The notes: a model not told the origin generated them from the sequence alone. Numbered from the stretch's first letter, positions 11,101 to 26,320 are shown. The stretch is 64,000 bases of DNA from Ignelater luminosus (GCA_011009095.1 VTPC01090529.1:1-64000); one strand, 5' to 3'. Made by a program: numbers and translations.

Positions 11101-14100
11101 GAAGTAAGTAGTTATTTCTGGTCATCATGAAATTCAATTATGAAACAGCAAATTCAACTTATTTACACTAAGTTGCTTTGGCCTCACCCAGTCAAACAAA
11201 AATAGCTCTGATGATTCTTATTGTAAGCTTGTAGCTAAAAGCGTATACACTTAAGATATATCGTATGTAGTTGTCCATTCGTTGATTGATTGAAACCAAA
11301 ATCAACGTGATTAGAAGATGTTTGGTGTAATGAATTCCATTATAGTACTGCATTCATGAACCAAGATTATTGTATAGATAAATAGTCAAAACATCTTGTC
11401 CTGGTTAAAGCAACTAACACAGAATCGGTTGGTGACGTTCGAAATATGTGTTAGCATGTTCAGTTCTTTTTGCAGTTTTTTGCAGCGTCTGACATTCTTG
11501 TAAACACACAAAATTCGAGACGGGATAACTGCAAACATGATGTTGGGTTTTCCTCGCGCTACTGTTTTGCCCAAAATTTGAGCAAAATTCTCTTTTATTT
11601 CTTGGTTGGCATATGGGAGGGTATGACCATAACAAATACTCGAAACAGTTTTTTTTTTTAACCATGACAGTGTGTAGAAAATATTTTGACATGTACATAA
11701 AACAGTTGGACGGTACAATGAAATCCGTTAGAAAATCCCAGCAGACTTGTAATTTTTCCATTTAGATGTTTTTAATTTTCAACAATCTCTCACTGGGTCT
11801 GTTACCTTTAATGCTGCTACTTGTTTGTCTAAACATTTATAATTTCATTGTAGGATATTTAATCGGAAAATTTCAATATTTGTATTAGTATTAGAAAGAC
11901 ATTTCGGATTTGCCCAAAACTGAAAACTTGGTTCCTTGTGTCAATTTATGGTATTCTTCATATTTGATCATGGCACAATCTATAGATATCATTTTTGATG
12001 TTTGTTTAATAGCTAATATATTTCTTTGGCCATCATGATTGATTACGTTACGGTTAAAAGCTTCTTTTTTATCAGGTTTGTTTTTGGTTTTAATATTGTT
12101 TAGTACCGTTCCATAAGTTTGTTTCATTGATCACTAAAGTAACTGTATTGACTCTTTCGTTGTTTTTCCATGAAAGTGGAAATTTAGGCATTATCGACAT
12201 ATCGTATTTGATATTTTGACTCTCTTATTTTATTTGTCAGAACCATTCTAGCATTCAGTACGAAAGGTGTGTGGAAGTGTTTGAAAGTTGGCCATTTTTT
12301 TTCACACCAATGGCAGTTAGGGCCAATGGGTGCCATGCAGTATTTAGTATCAGTTTCTTAATATCTTCCTTATAAAGAGATATGAGCAGTAATCTATCCC
12401 AGTCGTTTGGGAATATTCCGTGATTTCATATTTTTAAACATTAGAAACGAGCAGGATTAATTCCAGTTTCTTCCGATAGTTCTGATGAATTATAGTAAAA
12501 AGATTTTATTTTTCTTGTTTCCGTTCGTGTGGAGATTATCTTATCAATATAATACAGAATTAGAAATATTGATGGAGTGCCGTGAAAAGGCTTACATTGA
12601 AATAGTTGTACAATTTGCATCTATATCTACCACCTTTGACTTATCTATGAGTCTAATACTTTTAGTTTTGAAGATTTTAGATTGTCTCTTCTTGTTTGAA
12701 TATTAATCTTAATGTCTACCCGACTAAATTTCCTTTAGCTGTATTAATACAGAAGTATCATTTATAACCTTTTACACCTTGTTGATCTTACTTTATATTC
12801 CTGCATTTCTTTTACAAACTTGTCATGTTTGTTTTCGCATTAACACTAATTGTCTGTATATTTTTGACAGTTATTTTCACATCAATCCAAAATAGCAAAG
12901 AAACAACTAACTCTTGGTTTATCATTTAATGGATTGTCCTCCAAACCATAAATAAAATAAAAATTAATGATGCTGAAACAAATTACCAAACATACCGTTT
13001 TTCCTCGTCATTCAACAGCTTAGCTTTTCAGCTTGTAACGGTAATTGTCATGTTAGTCCTGCAACCTTAATTTTTGTAGACCGTATTAAGTGGAAAAGCA
13101 GATATACGTAATTCAAAATACTTTCAATAGAGCAAGTTGACACAAAAATATTTTGATGTAAATTATTCCACATAATGTATTCAAACAGAAATTCTGAATA
13201 TTTCAAGTGTCACTTTACATCTAGATTTCTTTTCATATTTAAAATTTATATTTTGAAAGTTTGCTATATTCGTTACATTGCCACTCTTTTTATTTTTATT
13301 TCCCGATATCACGCAATTAAGGAATTTGTATGAAAACGGAATTCCTACTTCACTCCCAGTATTATAGACAGACTAATCTCTATACTAAAGCATTTAGTAG
13401 ATTCCTTATTAGATTTGTTAAAGTAGTGGTCACAGTCAATTTACTTGGTTTTACAGATAATGGAAGGCCCAACATTGTCTGCTGCTTATTTTTTTGGTAA
13501 ACAGCTCCGGATAAATTAACCAATTACTGCGTTATCATGTCAGTTTATAAATGAATTTTGACAATTACCTGAAACAGAGTATGAATTGTTTCGATTTTAC
13601 ATGTGTATATATCTATAAAGCGAATTTTGTTACCGGGATTTAATTTAATTTGTTAACTTTTGTGAAAGCAAAGCAAAATTATTATTTGTAAATGGGCGAG
13701 TTTTAAATAGATTTAAAAATAGAGAAATATAAAGTAGGTTGCGTAAATCACGACAATTACTTCATTGTTTTGAAAGTCTCGCTTAATTAATATAGCAGAA
13801 AGGTAGGAATGAGATTTTGAGGTTATGTTACCACAGAAGGAATTTTGAATATGTAAAGCTTGTTTAAAAATTTTAAAACATTAATTTGTTGTTAACTAGA
13901 AGATACTGTGAGAAGTTACACAAGTAGAATTTCATTTTTATTACCTTTTTTATGGAATACCACTTAAAAACCAGCTCAATAGCAATAACAATAGCAATTA
14001 AGCAAACTAGGTAGTGGATTTCTACTTTTTTATCGTTTTCCTTTATGGTCAGGCATAAATTTAATTCAAATATTTGCCAAAATTAAATTTCAGTCACAAC

Positions 14101-14129
14101 ATTTTGCAGACTAATATTTATTTAATTAA
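11101..14129. other. AT-rich DNA; possible very old element relic at 11386-12127
   Basis: Overlapping open frames occur on the minus strand at 11386-11761, including LPYANQEIKENFAQILGK, and at 11891-12127. The composition is less random than in neighbouring DNA and could be a decayed retroelement, but no diagnostic motif survives. A similar-sized plus-strand frame at 12485-12706 is low-complexity. Nothing else is readable. Confidence 0.35.
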
Positions 14130-14660
14130 GAGTACGTTAGTTTCAGTTTACCCATCCAGCAAATTCCCGCAATTTGAATTTGTGCATTCGGCTGATTAAT
14201 ATTTCAATTAATCTACGCCTATTATTATTAATATTTGTTGTGTAGATTAAACGATGTTTTACACCTCGTTTATTTGATTGAACACGGAACTTTCAAACAA
14301 TAACTAAGCATTTACGACAGACGACGATGACGGCCTTTTTATTACCCGTATATTAAATTTAATCATACTTCAAACGGTGAAGTTGGCGTTTGCAATTGTT
14401 TGCGGTTGTTATTTCGAACCACCCTTCCTAATTGTGCCCCCGCATTATATTGTGTAATGTGCCATTCCTAGTGTTATTGTTGTGACGTTGCTCTGAACAT
14501 TTGCATGTTTGCCGTAGTAATTTCTTGGCATTTATTTTATTGATTTATATTTCGAGTCACCCCCTTAAACTGCCGGGAAGTCCTTATCTTTATTAGTTGT
14601 TGTTGTTATAGCTCTAAAGGCGGCATTCCTTGATGAATTTAAGGAAAAACAATGAGAAAT
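14130..14660. other. G+C-richer island, candidate conserved non-coding DNA
   Basis: The stretch mixes G+C-rich pieces (around 14300-14340 and 14400-14480) with homeodomain-type TAATTA-like cores and a GATTAA-rich part near 14190-14260. There is no open frame. This look is typical of conserved regulatory DNA in insect gene deserts, but conservation cannot be judged from one sequence. Confidence 0.3.
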
Positions 14661-14664
14661 TTGA

Positions 14665-17600
14665 GGAGGGTAGAAATTTGCTACGCTTACATTCTGTGTG
14701 CTTTTAAGGTTTTGTGTGGAAACACTTTAAAGACCCCCCACTTACATTAAAACACGAACATTAAACTTTTTAGTTACCGCACGGGGTGTAAAGATTTAAA
14801 GAATGGTTGCATGTCATGAACATCCCTGCACGAACTTTCTTTATTTTTTTAAAAGTTTTTTTATTATCCCTGGTTGACTGTTTCTGGCAAAATATATAAA
14901 TACGGCTTCAAACAAGAAAATTAGGAAATCCAGACAATTTTCTCCAAATTCTAACTTTACCATCACTTTTGTATAATAATCATAATATTGATTAGTGTTC
15001 AAAACGTGGGTGTTAAATATGTAAGGAGTAATTTAATTTACGGTTACACTTAGCATTGGTGATTGATGCCTTTATGTATTTCTAAAACCTCAACTTTTGA
15101 CATGGTCTGTATTCAAAAATATGAATGAGATACCCACATTCGTTTTGATATAATTAACACCATATATGTATATACATAACATCACACCTCTGTAAGATAC
15201 ATTGATGGATTGCGTAATTCCAAAATAATGAAACCCACACAAATCCAAAAATGGCATTTGTAGTTTCATTAATATACGGGTTTTCTTGGTTGGATGATCT
15301 TTATTAAACGATACAATAAATATTTACACAAATTTTGATCAACAATTATTTATTCACAAAATGCAAATATTACACAATTGAATATAATTGCAAACAATTA
15401 AATAATGATGAAATATTGTTCGATTATTCTGTTATTGCTTTTGCGAAATACGTTTACAGCAATAACATTTTTTAATAGTATCATCACGTTGACTTAATAT
15501 TTATCATTTAATAAATATCACTGATATCAAAATCCTGCATTATTTGTAAAGAGAATTCTATTTCTTTCTTTTTTTTCCGGCTCAGCTCTGTTTGTTTTTT
15601 CTTGAAGGGCGCCATATGTTGCAAGATCCTTCGGAATTCAATTTATGTAATTTTATTATTTTACATCTTATTGGGGTAATACTTGAACTGAGTACTAATT
15701 TGTCTTTTATTTGATTCATCTAGATGTACGCATAAACTAATTGTGATTTGTTTATTTATAAATTTATTAAATCAGTTGATTACGTACTTTATTAAACTAA
15801 ATAGCTCATAACACCTATAGCCTCAAAGTTCAACATCAAGACATTTCTTTAACATTATTTATTTCTATTTTTCATTGATAATCTTACAGCTAACAAAATG
15901 TTGCAATAAGAAATGAGAAAAACGGGTTGGTAATTATTTGTATGATGAACCTTCTCCACAAACGATGTGCAAAGAAGATAAGTAGTGCCACTGTAGATTA
16001 TTAATTCTTAAAAGTCAGACTATTTGCAAAGATGATTGCTAAACATGGGGTTGTTTGACAAAAGAGAGTCCAAGATCTTTGATCACTGTCTCGAAAGATT
16101 AAAAATGTCCAGAAGACATGAAGAATAATCAGGAATTCTATTTATTCATTCAAATGGAATCTTCTATTTTCCCTTTCTGGGAAGAGATATAATATACTGA
16201 GTCAATCTAATTAAATAATTTAATATAAATTACAAAGTTTTCACCTTTGATGATACAAACAACTCAAAACCTCTTGACCATGTACAACATAATGGAATCA
16301 TAGTTAGTAAAAATATTGCAAAACTCAAAGTGAGCGTTCTTTAAAAAGAATGGAGTATATCGCATTACTGTCGGAGATTGCTGAATTGATCTCAAAGGTG
16401 CGCTCGACTGCAGATCTAAAAAAGCCGAAACTAAACCCAGAAAAGCAGTAAGAGATCCTCGTTTGAAAAAGCATCAGAAGCAAGTCTATTAGAGGTCAGC
16501 CAAGAATCACATCAATTGGCATCTGCAGTATTGCAGCCTGGATTCTGCTAACTCTTGTTATTGGTATATGCCTGTTGCCGATTTGTAAATAATTTATAAC
16601 TAACTCTCGAATTCTTCTTTGCGTCCCCGTATCATCTAAAGACCATGTGCGAATTAAGCAGAGTTATGGTTTACTTAAGCAATATATCTTAGTTTGTGTT
16701 ATTTTACATAATCAGTGATGTGTGAGTTAGAATCAAAATCACCATCTTATTCCGTTAAAACACGACTACAGTAATTAGGCACTTGATCCTTTTCTGATTA
16801 AAATGGTTCAACTCGTTAGGAGTATTACATACCCTTTCCATCACAGTAATGAAAAGGCGGTTGCTTATACTATCGTCATAGCTCATCACGCGTGGCTATA
16901 CGAAACTAGTTCAAGCCATTACTGGAAAGGAAAATCTGCCCATCCCATCACAACTTATCGTTTTGTGTGATGGTACTGTGGTATGGAATATATTGTAGAA
17001 ACCATGAAGTTCTTACACATCTACATGCAATTTTCATGGATTTTTTCTGAGATTTTCCTTGATATTCTTGAGGAGTGTTTTAATCTTTCGCGTATTGACA
17101 AGACGTAATCTTTTATCAATCCGTTGTACATAGTTGATCTCCTCCTAAGTAGTGGTTGCCATAGGAGCGGTACTTCTCTTCAGTCATGGTAGAAATTAAT
17201 TATTGAATTTGATGACATACGCAGCCGACGACGAAGCTACTTACCCAATCAGAAACATGCGACACTGGCTACAATTTATCGTTTTGTGATGATAAAGGTA
17301 ATGGTATAAAAAACTGACGGGATAGTCCCAGTTTCTTGGGAATGAATTGGGAAACTAGAAGAAATTATGGAATTTCATTTCTTAAGATTGCCGAAGTACC
17401 CGTAGCATCAAACCTTGATAAACCTAACTATATTTTACTAAAACAACAAATCTTGAAGTCGTGGATAATATCAAATGACCTTGCCGTTTTTAATTTTTGT
17501 ATCTAAAGTCTACAAATTGCACTTCCGGTGATGGCACTACACAATTATAGTACCGTTGTGGTTTTATGCTGTTAAAACTTTTTGCCCTGTTGTATCTAGT

Positions 17601-19389
17601 AGATAGTTTTCAATTCTTTAGCTATGGATATTTGATGTAGTGTCCGAAATGTTTGATTTTGTACTGTTAAGAATGACGCACTTAATTTCGTGTTAAGCAT
17701 CTTTTTTCCCATACATTCTCAGGTTCCTTGATGTGCATCTTACCATGAATGCTGTCGAAATACTTGCACAAAATTCTTTTCTCAAACTATTTATGGCTTC
17801 TTATGAATTCATCTGATCTCATCGATGCTCTACAGACCTTCTCATGTAGCTTCTTGCAGAATTGATTTTTGGCCCTGCCCTAGCTGTGACTAATAATCAT
17901 CAGCCAAGCTCACAAGCTGGACTTACATTTTTTTTGTCATAGACTGTATTTGAGCGTTCTACCGTATCGTATGTGAATTTTAATGTCACTTCAATTCTTC
18001 CTCATTTGGTGTTGATTTCCAGATATTTGTAGTGTCAAACTAGTACATATATGAACTGAGAACACGTCTGTTAACAATCTAACCTAATACAGAAATGAAC
18101 TGGTCATCGCGTGATTCATTCTCGCGATGCCAAAACCTTGTGGTCCCCATGCAGTCGAGTTTAGTGAAGCATAACAACATTAATTCTGAATCATTCTAAA
18201 ATTCATTGTGATCTGCTCTAAGATCGCAAAAAATAACTGAGGTAATTAGACAAACTTCTAATCTCTACAGATTGTTAATTTATGCGTATGTTTTAGGCGT
18301 TATAATTCCAAAATCAGCTAAAAATAGATTGTTGATATATTTCAAATTATTTATTCTGGTTGGAATTATATTTAATTTGGAAACTATTAATTTTTAGTAA
18401 TGTCTACGTCTTGATACTTTTCAGTAGAATTGCATACTTTACAGAAACTTGCTAGACTTTGATTTGAAAACAATTAAGTTGCGTCTTTATTTCCTTTATA
18501 TTTCCATTTTACAGCAACTGTGTTATATCCTCGCAAATGAAAAGTTCTTGACTGATCTACTCGTTAGATCTTAGTAAGTTAATGTTTTGCTTCTTAATTC
18601 TACCCTGTTACATTGTCTTTTAGTAATTTCCACAATTAATTATTTCGGAAAATGCTTTTGTTTACTTTCTTTATATCGTTACACAAGCAAGCATTATTAC
18701 ATAATAGTTGATCATCAATATTAACTATTAATGTATATTATTGTTAAAACCTTGTCGAAGCAAAATATTCTTGGTAGCAGTTTCAAACTTTTAACAATCT
18801 TGAATATACCAAAATTAGCTACTTTCGCATTTCTAAATTTAAGGTCAAAACAATATAACTAAAGTTTGTTAGGAAGCAGTATTAAGTTGACTAATGAAGT
18901 AGGTTTACCTTAGAATACTTTAGAAAACTTTATATTACTTAGATGTATATTATATTTACCAAAAGTATTTTATTATTACTAAACTTGAAGAAGTTTTTGT
19001 TACTTTCGTATACACATCGCGTGACAGTTATTCAAAATATTTACTTTAAAACAATAAATTTCCATTAGAGACGTTAAGCACAACACATGCCTATAGTATG
19101 CACAGTTGTTTTGTTATTTAAATATTCAAATTAAATTAAAATATTCTTTGTGTTTTCTACCATTTTTAGTTTGATTGTAAAACTTGCTCTAATGACCTTG
19201 ATGTCGATATGCCATGTTTCCATTAATAATAAAACATCAGAATAATTATATTGTTCTTATGAATAGTAGTAACTATTTTTAGTATCAACCTTCATGTTTT
19301 GCACTCGCATTGCTACTAAATAGAATCAATCTATTTTTCCGATATTATTTATTTATAATGCTCGGTTTATTTTATTTATGTAATAGAAT
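14665..19389. other. AT-rich DNA without a recognisable gene
   Basis: No open frame above 60 codons and no motif of a mobile element was recognised. The part from about 16350 to 18200 is less AT-rich and might hold decayed repeats, for instance two loosely similar pieces near 16945 and 17275 that share TTATCGTTTTGTG, but I could not define a unit. Confidence 0.5.
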
Positions 19390-20210
19390 CCCCGATGCAT
19401 ATTTTAACTTTAATGATCCTTTAATTCCCGAGTCGACAAGCTCAGTCCTGCGAGAAGTTAACTAATTTTCAAATAACTTTCCCACACGTTTTACCTTTAC
19501 ATCTGTCGGTTGCACGTGTAACAGCGTAATTACTACCTCGACCGATATAATATTGATTGGGTAGATCGTTGCCATTATACAATAATAAATTAATAAAGAA
19601 AAAGTTTACAGCAAGGGCGGATGTTAATTTCAAATTTGTAGATAAATATATGAGGCTTGGCTTTGTTATAAGACGTTAATTTATTAAACCGCATACATGC
19701 GATTGTTTTTTTGAAGTTCATCGCCACCTGCGCATCTTTAATAATTTATAACCTTCCTTTTAATCGAGTTTGTTTGTTAAAGCAGTAAAAAAACTTTCGT
19801 AGTAATAGGAAGTTATGGCAGCCGCGTCTCGATTTTACAACTGAAAATATTCATCGTTGCTTCCGAAAACGCCCTGTAAATATTTTAACCTTCTACTGGC
19901 TTTTCAGGCGTTACTTTTCACCAATTTAGATTTAAATTATTCGTGAGAAAATTGAGCCTTCGGACGCCCTACGAGAGGAAAATACACAAAAGTTGCAATT
20001 TAATTATATCTCCTATATTTAAAGAATGTTAACAACGCGTACTTCGCGCTGGATGTTACAATATCGTCCTCCTTACCCAACTCCGAGTTTCTGTTTTCCT
20101 CGAAATATCAAGTGCCACTTCACGCTTCTTCCTCTCTTTGATGTTTAGTTGTAGATAAAACTTCGTTTATCACTTAATTACGTTATTTTTCGTTTCTCGA
20201 TGAAATTTGT
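19390..20210. other. G+C-richer island, candidate conserved non-coding DNA
   Basis: Several blocks stand out from the flanks (about 19425-19560, 19800-19990 and 20030-20130), with intact CpG-containing words and no long open frame. It looks like a cluster of constrained non-coding blocks separated by AT-rich spacer. No promoter or gene can be defined. Confidence 0.3.
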
Positions 20211-20214
20211 GCCC

Positions 20215-22790
20215 TGTTTCCTCTTTTATTCTTTCTAATCTACATGACCTCTGACTTAACTGTAACATTAAATCATTTTCATTCATTATTATAAAATGAA
20301 AAATTCATTTACAGAAAGCACCATTAACAGAAGCGGCTTTGTAAAAGAAACTTTTGCTCATTTCTTGGATATCAGCGTTATTAATAAACGATAAAAACAT
20401 GTGAATAACTTTAATAATATTTATTTATATTTACTATGTGTGGGTTTGTTGTCAAGTTCATTTTTAAATTGATAATACCATAGAGAATTTTACATTGAAA
20501 TAGGCCTTCATTTATGGATTCACTGCGGTGGACCGCTGCGTACATTTGACCCCTCACAAAGGTCAAATCAACCATTCCACTCTCTGTGGACATGCATGTG
20601 TGTTTGCTAGATACAATAATTTGTTTGCTGTTGTGGTTGTAGATCCGACAGATTTAGTTGGGTACTTACATACAGGGTGAAGTGTATAATATATTTAGAG
20701 GGACGATGGAAAGGAAGATATTTGAATTGCTCAATATAATAAATATTTAAATAATTCCGACTTAATGCCGCGGCTAATGCTGATAATTCTGTTTATTCAA
20801 ATAAGCTTGAATATATTAGACAATAATCCAGCTAATCTGAATGAAAACAATAATATTCAAATAGTAAATATTTAATCCTGGATTGCTTCATGAAAAGCAA
20901 TAAATCGGTCAATCAAAAAGCTCAAGTTTGTAAGCAGATCAGCAATAGACTCTAATTAAAAAGATTTGCGAAGAAAGGTTTCCAGTATTTATTAGTGGAT
21001 TATAATAAAAGATTGAGGTTATGTATATATTTTAGAAAAAAATCAGTCATCTATTTCATAGTAAATGAAAAAATATTTACTGTACTTTAGTCCCCTTAAA
21101 CTTAGTTATTTGATGGAATTCATTCTACAAAGTATGTTCCTATTCATAATCAAGACATTATTGTTATATTATTTATTATTATTGCCATTTGCTCCAAACA
21201 ATTTTGTTTCTTATTTTTAGTATTTCTGATCAAGTTTTATTTTTATCTACTTTTTATGTAAAAGTATATCAATTTTAATTTTTCATCATTGTTCATTGTC
21301 TTTTTTATTTTTATTTCGCCAACTACTTGCTAATGTTTCTCTTGTTCATGAGTATAATTTAAAGAATTTATATCAACATGCAGAAGAGGGTTAAGAATAT
21401 TACTGGAAGTTTGTGAATCACATTTTAATCAAAAGAAGTTAATATCCTAAAAGAATCCGTTTGAGGTCCTGTTCAATCAAGAAGTTTTCTGGAAATAGCA
21501 TAAATTCAGGCCAGAAAAGATAGAAATGTCTGATAAATCCAATTTGCTGGAAAGATACTATGGGGGAAGTTGGGAACATACTACTGATCTTTTACTAAGA
21601 AATCTGCATTCCTTCTTAAGCCTTTTAAATATACTTTTAGTATATGAAAACAATGAGAAAGAAAAACAATAATTTTGTAGAATGAGACATTTTAGAATAT
21701 TGGAGAATAATCAGCATAAAGGCAGTTTATTCGCATCCGTAACTGTGTTTACTTTTATTCTGCATCGAATCATTGCATGCCACGATTGCAATAGTTTATA
21801 TACCGTAAGATCGGAAATATACTGATTTAGAGCAGGCAAGATTGATAACACTAATTCGAGGATGCCAATGATTTAATATATCACGGTGATATTTCAAGTG
21901 CCATTCAATAAAACAGTGTTGTTTTCAGAATGACTTAAGTTTCATTTTAGTTTTCAGCTTTCATTTTTCTCACTACATAAATGCCGTTTTGTGTTTTATG
22001 TTAAATTTGCTGCTTTGAATCTACTTCTTACTTACGTCAAAAGTTTCCAACTAGAGCTTAGTCTTAGAGGAGAAAAAAGGTTACACATTTTTCTTGGGGA
22101 ACAACGCTGGCTAAAAGCTTCAATTTCGTCTATAAATACATGTCTCATCTTTTCAGACAAGAGTTCTTCCTCGGGCTGTTGATACTAATTGTTTGAGTTA
22201 AGGTCAGATTTTCCTTCCATTTTTTGACGTGCTAGTTTCATTGGTTCAATTATTTTCCGATAGAATTTACTGAGGAAAAATCCTTAAGTAGGGCCACGAG
22301 CTTCTTCACATCCTAGTGGGCTGCAGTGTTTGGATATCTTCACATCCTTGTGTCTGGATAAAATTGGTGCTGAAAGGTTTTATTTAAACAGTGTTGGGTA
22401 ATTTATGTTGAAAATATCAACGTAGTATTCTGTAAATCTCGTGGAGGATTTGTACAACTAACCCTGCATCATTACTTGAATTTTGATAATTTTGTCATTT
22501 TCGTGTTGCATGTTTTGGTTTCGTGCAGCAACACACTGCAGATGTTACTACTCTAGGGGTCTTGATTTCATTCCAGTATCATTTGGGCAGTAGCTGTATT
22601 CCTCCGCACTTGGAAAACCTGTAAAATCTGAAATTGTCAGTAATTTTGCAACTATCCCAAAAGTCATGGAATAGTTAATGAATTTAACAAAAATCTTAAG
22701 AAGTCGATGAATTTATTATATTGTGGTCTGGAAAAAGTTTTCTTGTGTTTTTTGCCAAATAAAGAAAAATATTTATTTCTCTCAATTCCA
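20215..22790. other. AT-rich DNA; one CAGGGTG solo end and a short direct repeat
   Basis: A TACAGGGTGAAGTG word at about 20672 resembles one end of a TA-flanked element like the one at 7309-7430, but no partner end was found. Near 22305-22360 the phrase CTTCACATCCT is repeated about 30 bp apart in a diverged short duplication. No gene is visible. Confidence 0.45.
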
Positions 22791-22794
22791 CCAT

Positions 22795-23140
22795 GCTCGA
22801 ACGCTATGTATTTTTAAATTCAAGACAGGGTAATGTTACAATCGTGCATTCGCAATCTGTGGGGAGGTTAAAGCGTGTCACGGACGCGGGCAACCGATAA
22901 TAACAGAATCTTAAGGCTCCCCGTGCTACATTGTTTATTCGGACTTGCCATGTTTGTTTTTTTGAGGCGGTACAGAAGATCGAAAAATCAGGGAATTCTG
23001 TACTACTTTCAAAGGGGGGGACCCTGTTTGGGTCTAACTCTGCAAACTACAAATCTATACCTCAGAGGCAATCTATGTTAAGTCACCAAATTACAATTGT
23101 ACAGGAGAGCGAAAAAACGGTCAGTAACGCCACTTAACTC
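22795..23140. other. G+C-richer patch of unknown nature
   Basis: Composition changes sharply around 22860-23080, with CpG-rich words and a run of seven G at about 23017. Two overlapping plus-strand frames (22875-23081 and 22931-23137) are open but show no domain. It may be an old element fragment or constrained non-coding DNA. Confidence 0.25.
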
Positions 23141-23144
23141 TGTA

Positions 23145-26100
23145 CTGCTAAACGCCTTAACAAATTAAATCTCTTAGTTATTTTTAAACAAATTCACTTG
23201 GATAAATGTTTCAGAAGGTCAAGCAGAAATATGTTTTGCATACCTTTGTCCATGACAGTTATTGTCTTTTCTCAGGAAAATCGACAACTAATTTTCCGTA
23301 GTAAGCAATCTGGAGTAGTCATATTCAACACTGTTGATTATCAGAAACACTCGAAACATCCTGAATTGGTTGAACCTATCTCTTAAAATATGTGAAGATG
23401 CTAAGTATCTCATTTCTTGTCAGTTATTTGACAATGGTAAAAATGTGATATAGTCGTTAGTTTCAATACGCTGTAGAGCTTTTAAACAGCAATTCTGTAG
23501 TTTAAAGGTGTTATGAAGGAAGAGAGATTGGAGGTCGTGAATTCAAAATGCAACAACTTGACATCAAATTCATGTCTATGGGAGAGATAATGTGGAAAAA
23601 CTAATCCCATACAGATTCTCTACACTCTGTAGTTAGTTTTCTGCCTATTAGTTTCCCGCCTATTAGTTTCCCGCGTACAATACTTGCCTGCTCGCTATTT
23701 CTTTTTTTGTTTCTCGATCCTCTTTGTATCCCATTCCTGAATTTCTACCCATAAAGTTTTCGAGATGTAAGTTTTGCTACGTTACTAATTAAACTGACAA
23801 GTTTGATACTTTTCCACGATAGATTATGTTCAAACATTGTTTGCGAAACAGCAAACTAAACACTTTGAAAGTTTTTGGCAATAAAATTGCTTCTATTTAG
23901 TTTATTAATTGGCTAGCATTCTGTGCAACTTTTGGATTTTTGGTAGCATCATATTCCGTGGTGGGTATGTAAACTTGCAATGTTGTACTCTTAATGAGTT
24001 TTGTCTTTATTAAAGAAATATTTACTTCCATATCTTTTTGATCCTATTGTTGTAGTCTATAGACAATCCCAACACTGTTGGAAGCGTATATAACTTGGTA
24101 CGAAAATTATAATTTTACATCTTTCTGTTTTTATCTGCATATTCGACCTTTAGGCGCATTCTAATGTTTCATGCAGTTATCTAACATCTAATATTTCAAT
24201 TTCCCATTTGCTTGTACCTAATACGTTCTCGAATTCCGAAAGAAACTACTTGACTTAATTATTTAATATTTAGATAACTTCTGTATATTGATCAGCCCTC
24301 AAATTAATTGAATATGCCAAAAGAATCAAATGCTCAGGGTACGTGTTTGGCGCAATGTGCTTACTGATATTGACAGGTACACAAGTATTATTTATTTGGC
24401 ACGTTCAATATGCAGTTTGATTTGGAAGAATAGATCTTATAGGCTTTTGCATATTGTTATTAGTCTCATATAACATTTGTTCAAAAAATAAAGGTGGGCA
24501 AAAGGTTGGGATGGGCTAGACGGGATTTTGTAAGTAGTTGGATGAGATTTTGTTTAGTAGTTCAATGCTTCACTGTCCTAGATTTACAATTTGATGATGA
24601 CACATACTAATCTGAACAGAAAGCTCAGATCAACGTGCGAACATGAAATTTTGTACTTTGTTAAGAAATTCGCTTGAGAGACATATCTGAAGAAACTAAG
24701 ATGATAGTGCTGCCGGCAATAGTAGGTATATAAGTTGAAATTAAAGTTCTTCACAAATTTATGTCAGTTGCAAAAAAAACACGAATGACTTTTCTTGGAA
24801 ATCTAATCGTTGTGGCTGTGATCAAGATATTGAATTTTTGAACAACAATGAAACTTACTGGTTTGATCGGAAGCAGAAATTTCGCCTGGGCAAAAGAAAG
24901 GCAAGAGTCTGTCGTAGGTTTTCCCAATGCCAAAACCTTTTGAAGCTATTACTTATAGTTTCACAAACTGTATAAATATGACATTCACACTTTTAACAAA
25001 TTTTTGGTTTGAGCAGACCAACTTGAGTTTTGAATTAACTGCTAAAAAATATCCCAAGCTTACATAAAATTTAAGGAATTCACTTAAATTCTACTCAGTA
25101 ACTATAATCAAAATTGGGAATTTACTGAATCGTAATAATATTTTATTTTTATTTTGACTGTCCACAATTATCAAATGCTACCTTTTAGTGTAGGTGTAGA
25201 ATTTATTAATTTAATTGCCATCCGATAAGTAATCGAGAACTGCTACTGGTAATACTACTTCACAGCACGCTTTACCACCTGGTGGTACAGCAGTCGGGAA
25301 ATACGGAATTAAATATTATATGCTACTGCGAGGGTACAGTAAACTTCCATAACTGTTTTTTTGCATCGTAATAATGGTGTTTCTTCATATTTAACTAATC
25401 GCAAAATTGTAGGTCAAAAACTGTAAATTTTTTCCTTCGCCCTGTATACCTGCTTTTTCATACATTAATGTTATTCCCGCTTATTTATTTTACCATATTT
25501 TAAAAATAATATTCACGTTTTTACAGCTATTAAGGTCTCATAATTTATTTGAAGAACTGCCTTGGAAAAAGTTATAAATATTTAATAAGTTCGATGATAT
25601 ATCTATTCACGACACTGTTATAACATTTTTATTAGTTTATAGTAACTCGATAAAAGCAGTAGATAAAATATATGTATGTACTATTATTGGTCGTGTTTTG
25701 TTGTTACACTTATATTTCTTGCTGCTAACTCATGAAAGAATTTATCATAATTATCTCAATTGTTTAAGTGGTACTCTTTAATTTCTTTACAGTACATCAA
25801 TCAACCGTATATACACATTGTATACTACTACATGTTGTTTTTCCCAACAGTAGTAGCACTAATAAGTAAATTCTGCGTTTACACACGTGCTAATTGGTTA
25901 ATAACAGTCGTAGTGATTGTACAAATATAGTACTTGTCACGCAAAAAATAGAATATTTTCCCGTCTCCTCTAATAACAGTGATTTCGTAGTACCTACTAA
26001 CAAGGAATTATAAAAAAAGATGTTTTTTGCTTTCTACCTTTTTTAGGTTAAATTGCCTTTCATCAAAATTATCCAATAGCCTGGAATTAATTGCTAGAAA

Positions 26101-26320
26101 ATTATTACATATCATATAAAAATATAGAAGTGGCTTTCGCACGAGTTCTCTTCTAATAAAACCTTCTAATGAATCGTCACCAAAGCAACGGACTCTGGTC
26201 ATCGGATCTAGAATAAAAATGAAAGAAGGTTTTACCGAACACCGACTTAAAAAGCTGCCAAGTCGTAAAAACACTCAATTTGTGTTTTCAACTGCCGTAT
26301 AAGAGCTAAACGACTTTATA
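23145..26320. other. AT-rich DNA without a recognisable gene
   Basis: Only short chance frames. It contains the small tandem repeat at 23643-23672 and a lone CGCCCTGTA word at about 25439 that resembles the outward-facing end of a CAGGG-type element without a visible partner. Confidence 0.5.
23643..23672. repeat. 15-bp tandem repeat, two exact copies
   Basis: GCCTATTAGTTTCCC occurs twice head to tail, followed by the start of a third copy (GC). A diverged piece (TAGTTTTCT) precedes it. Too short to assign a class. Confidence 0.8.
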
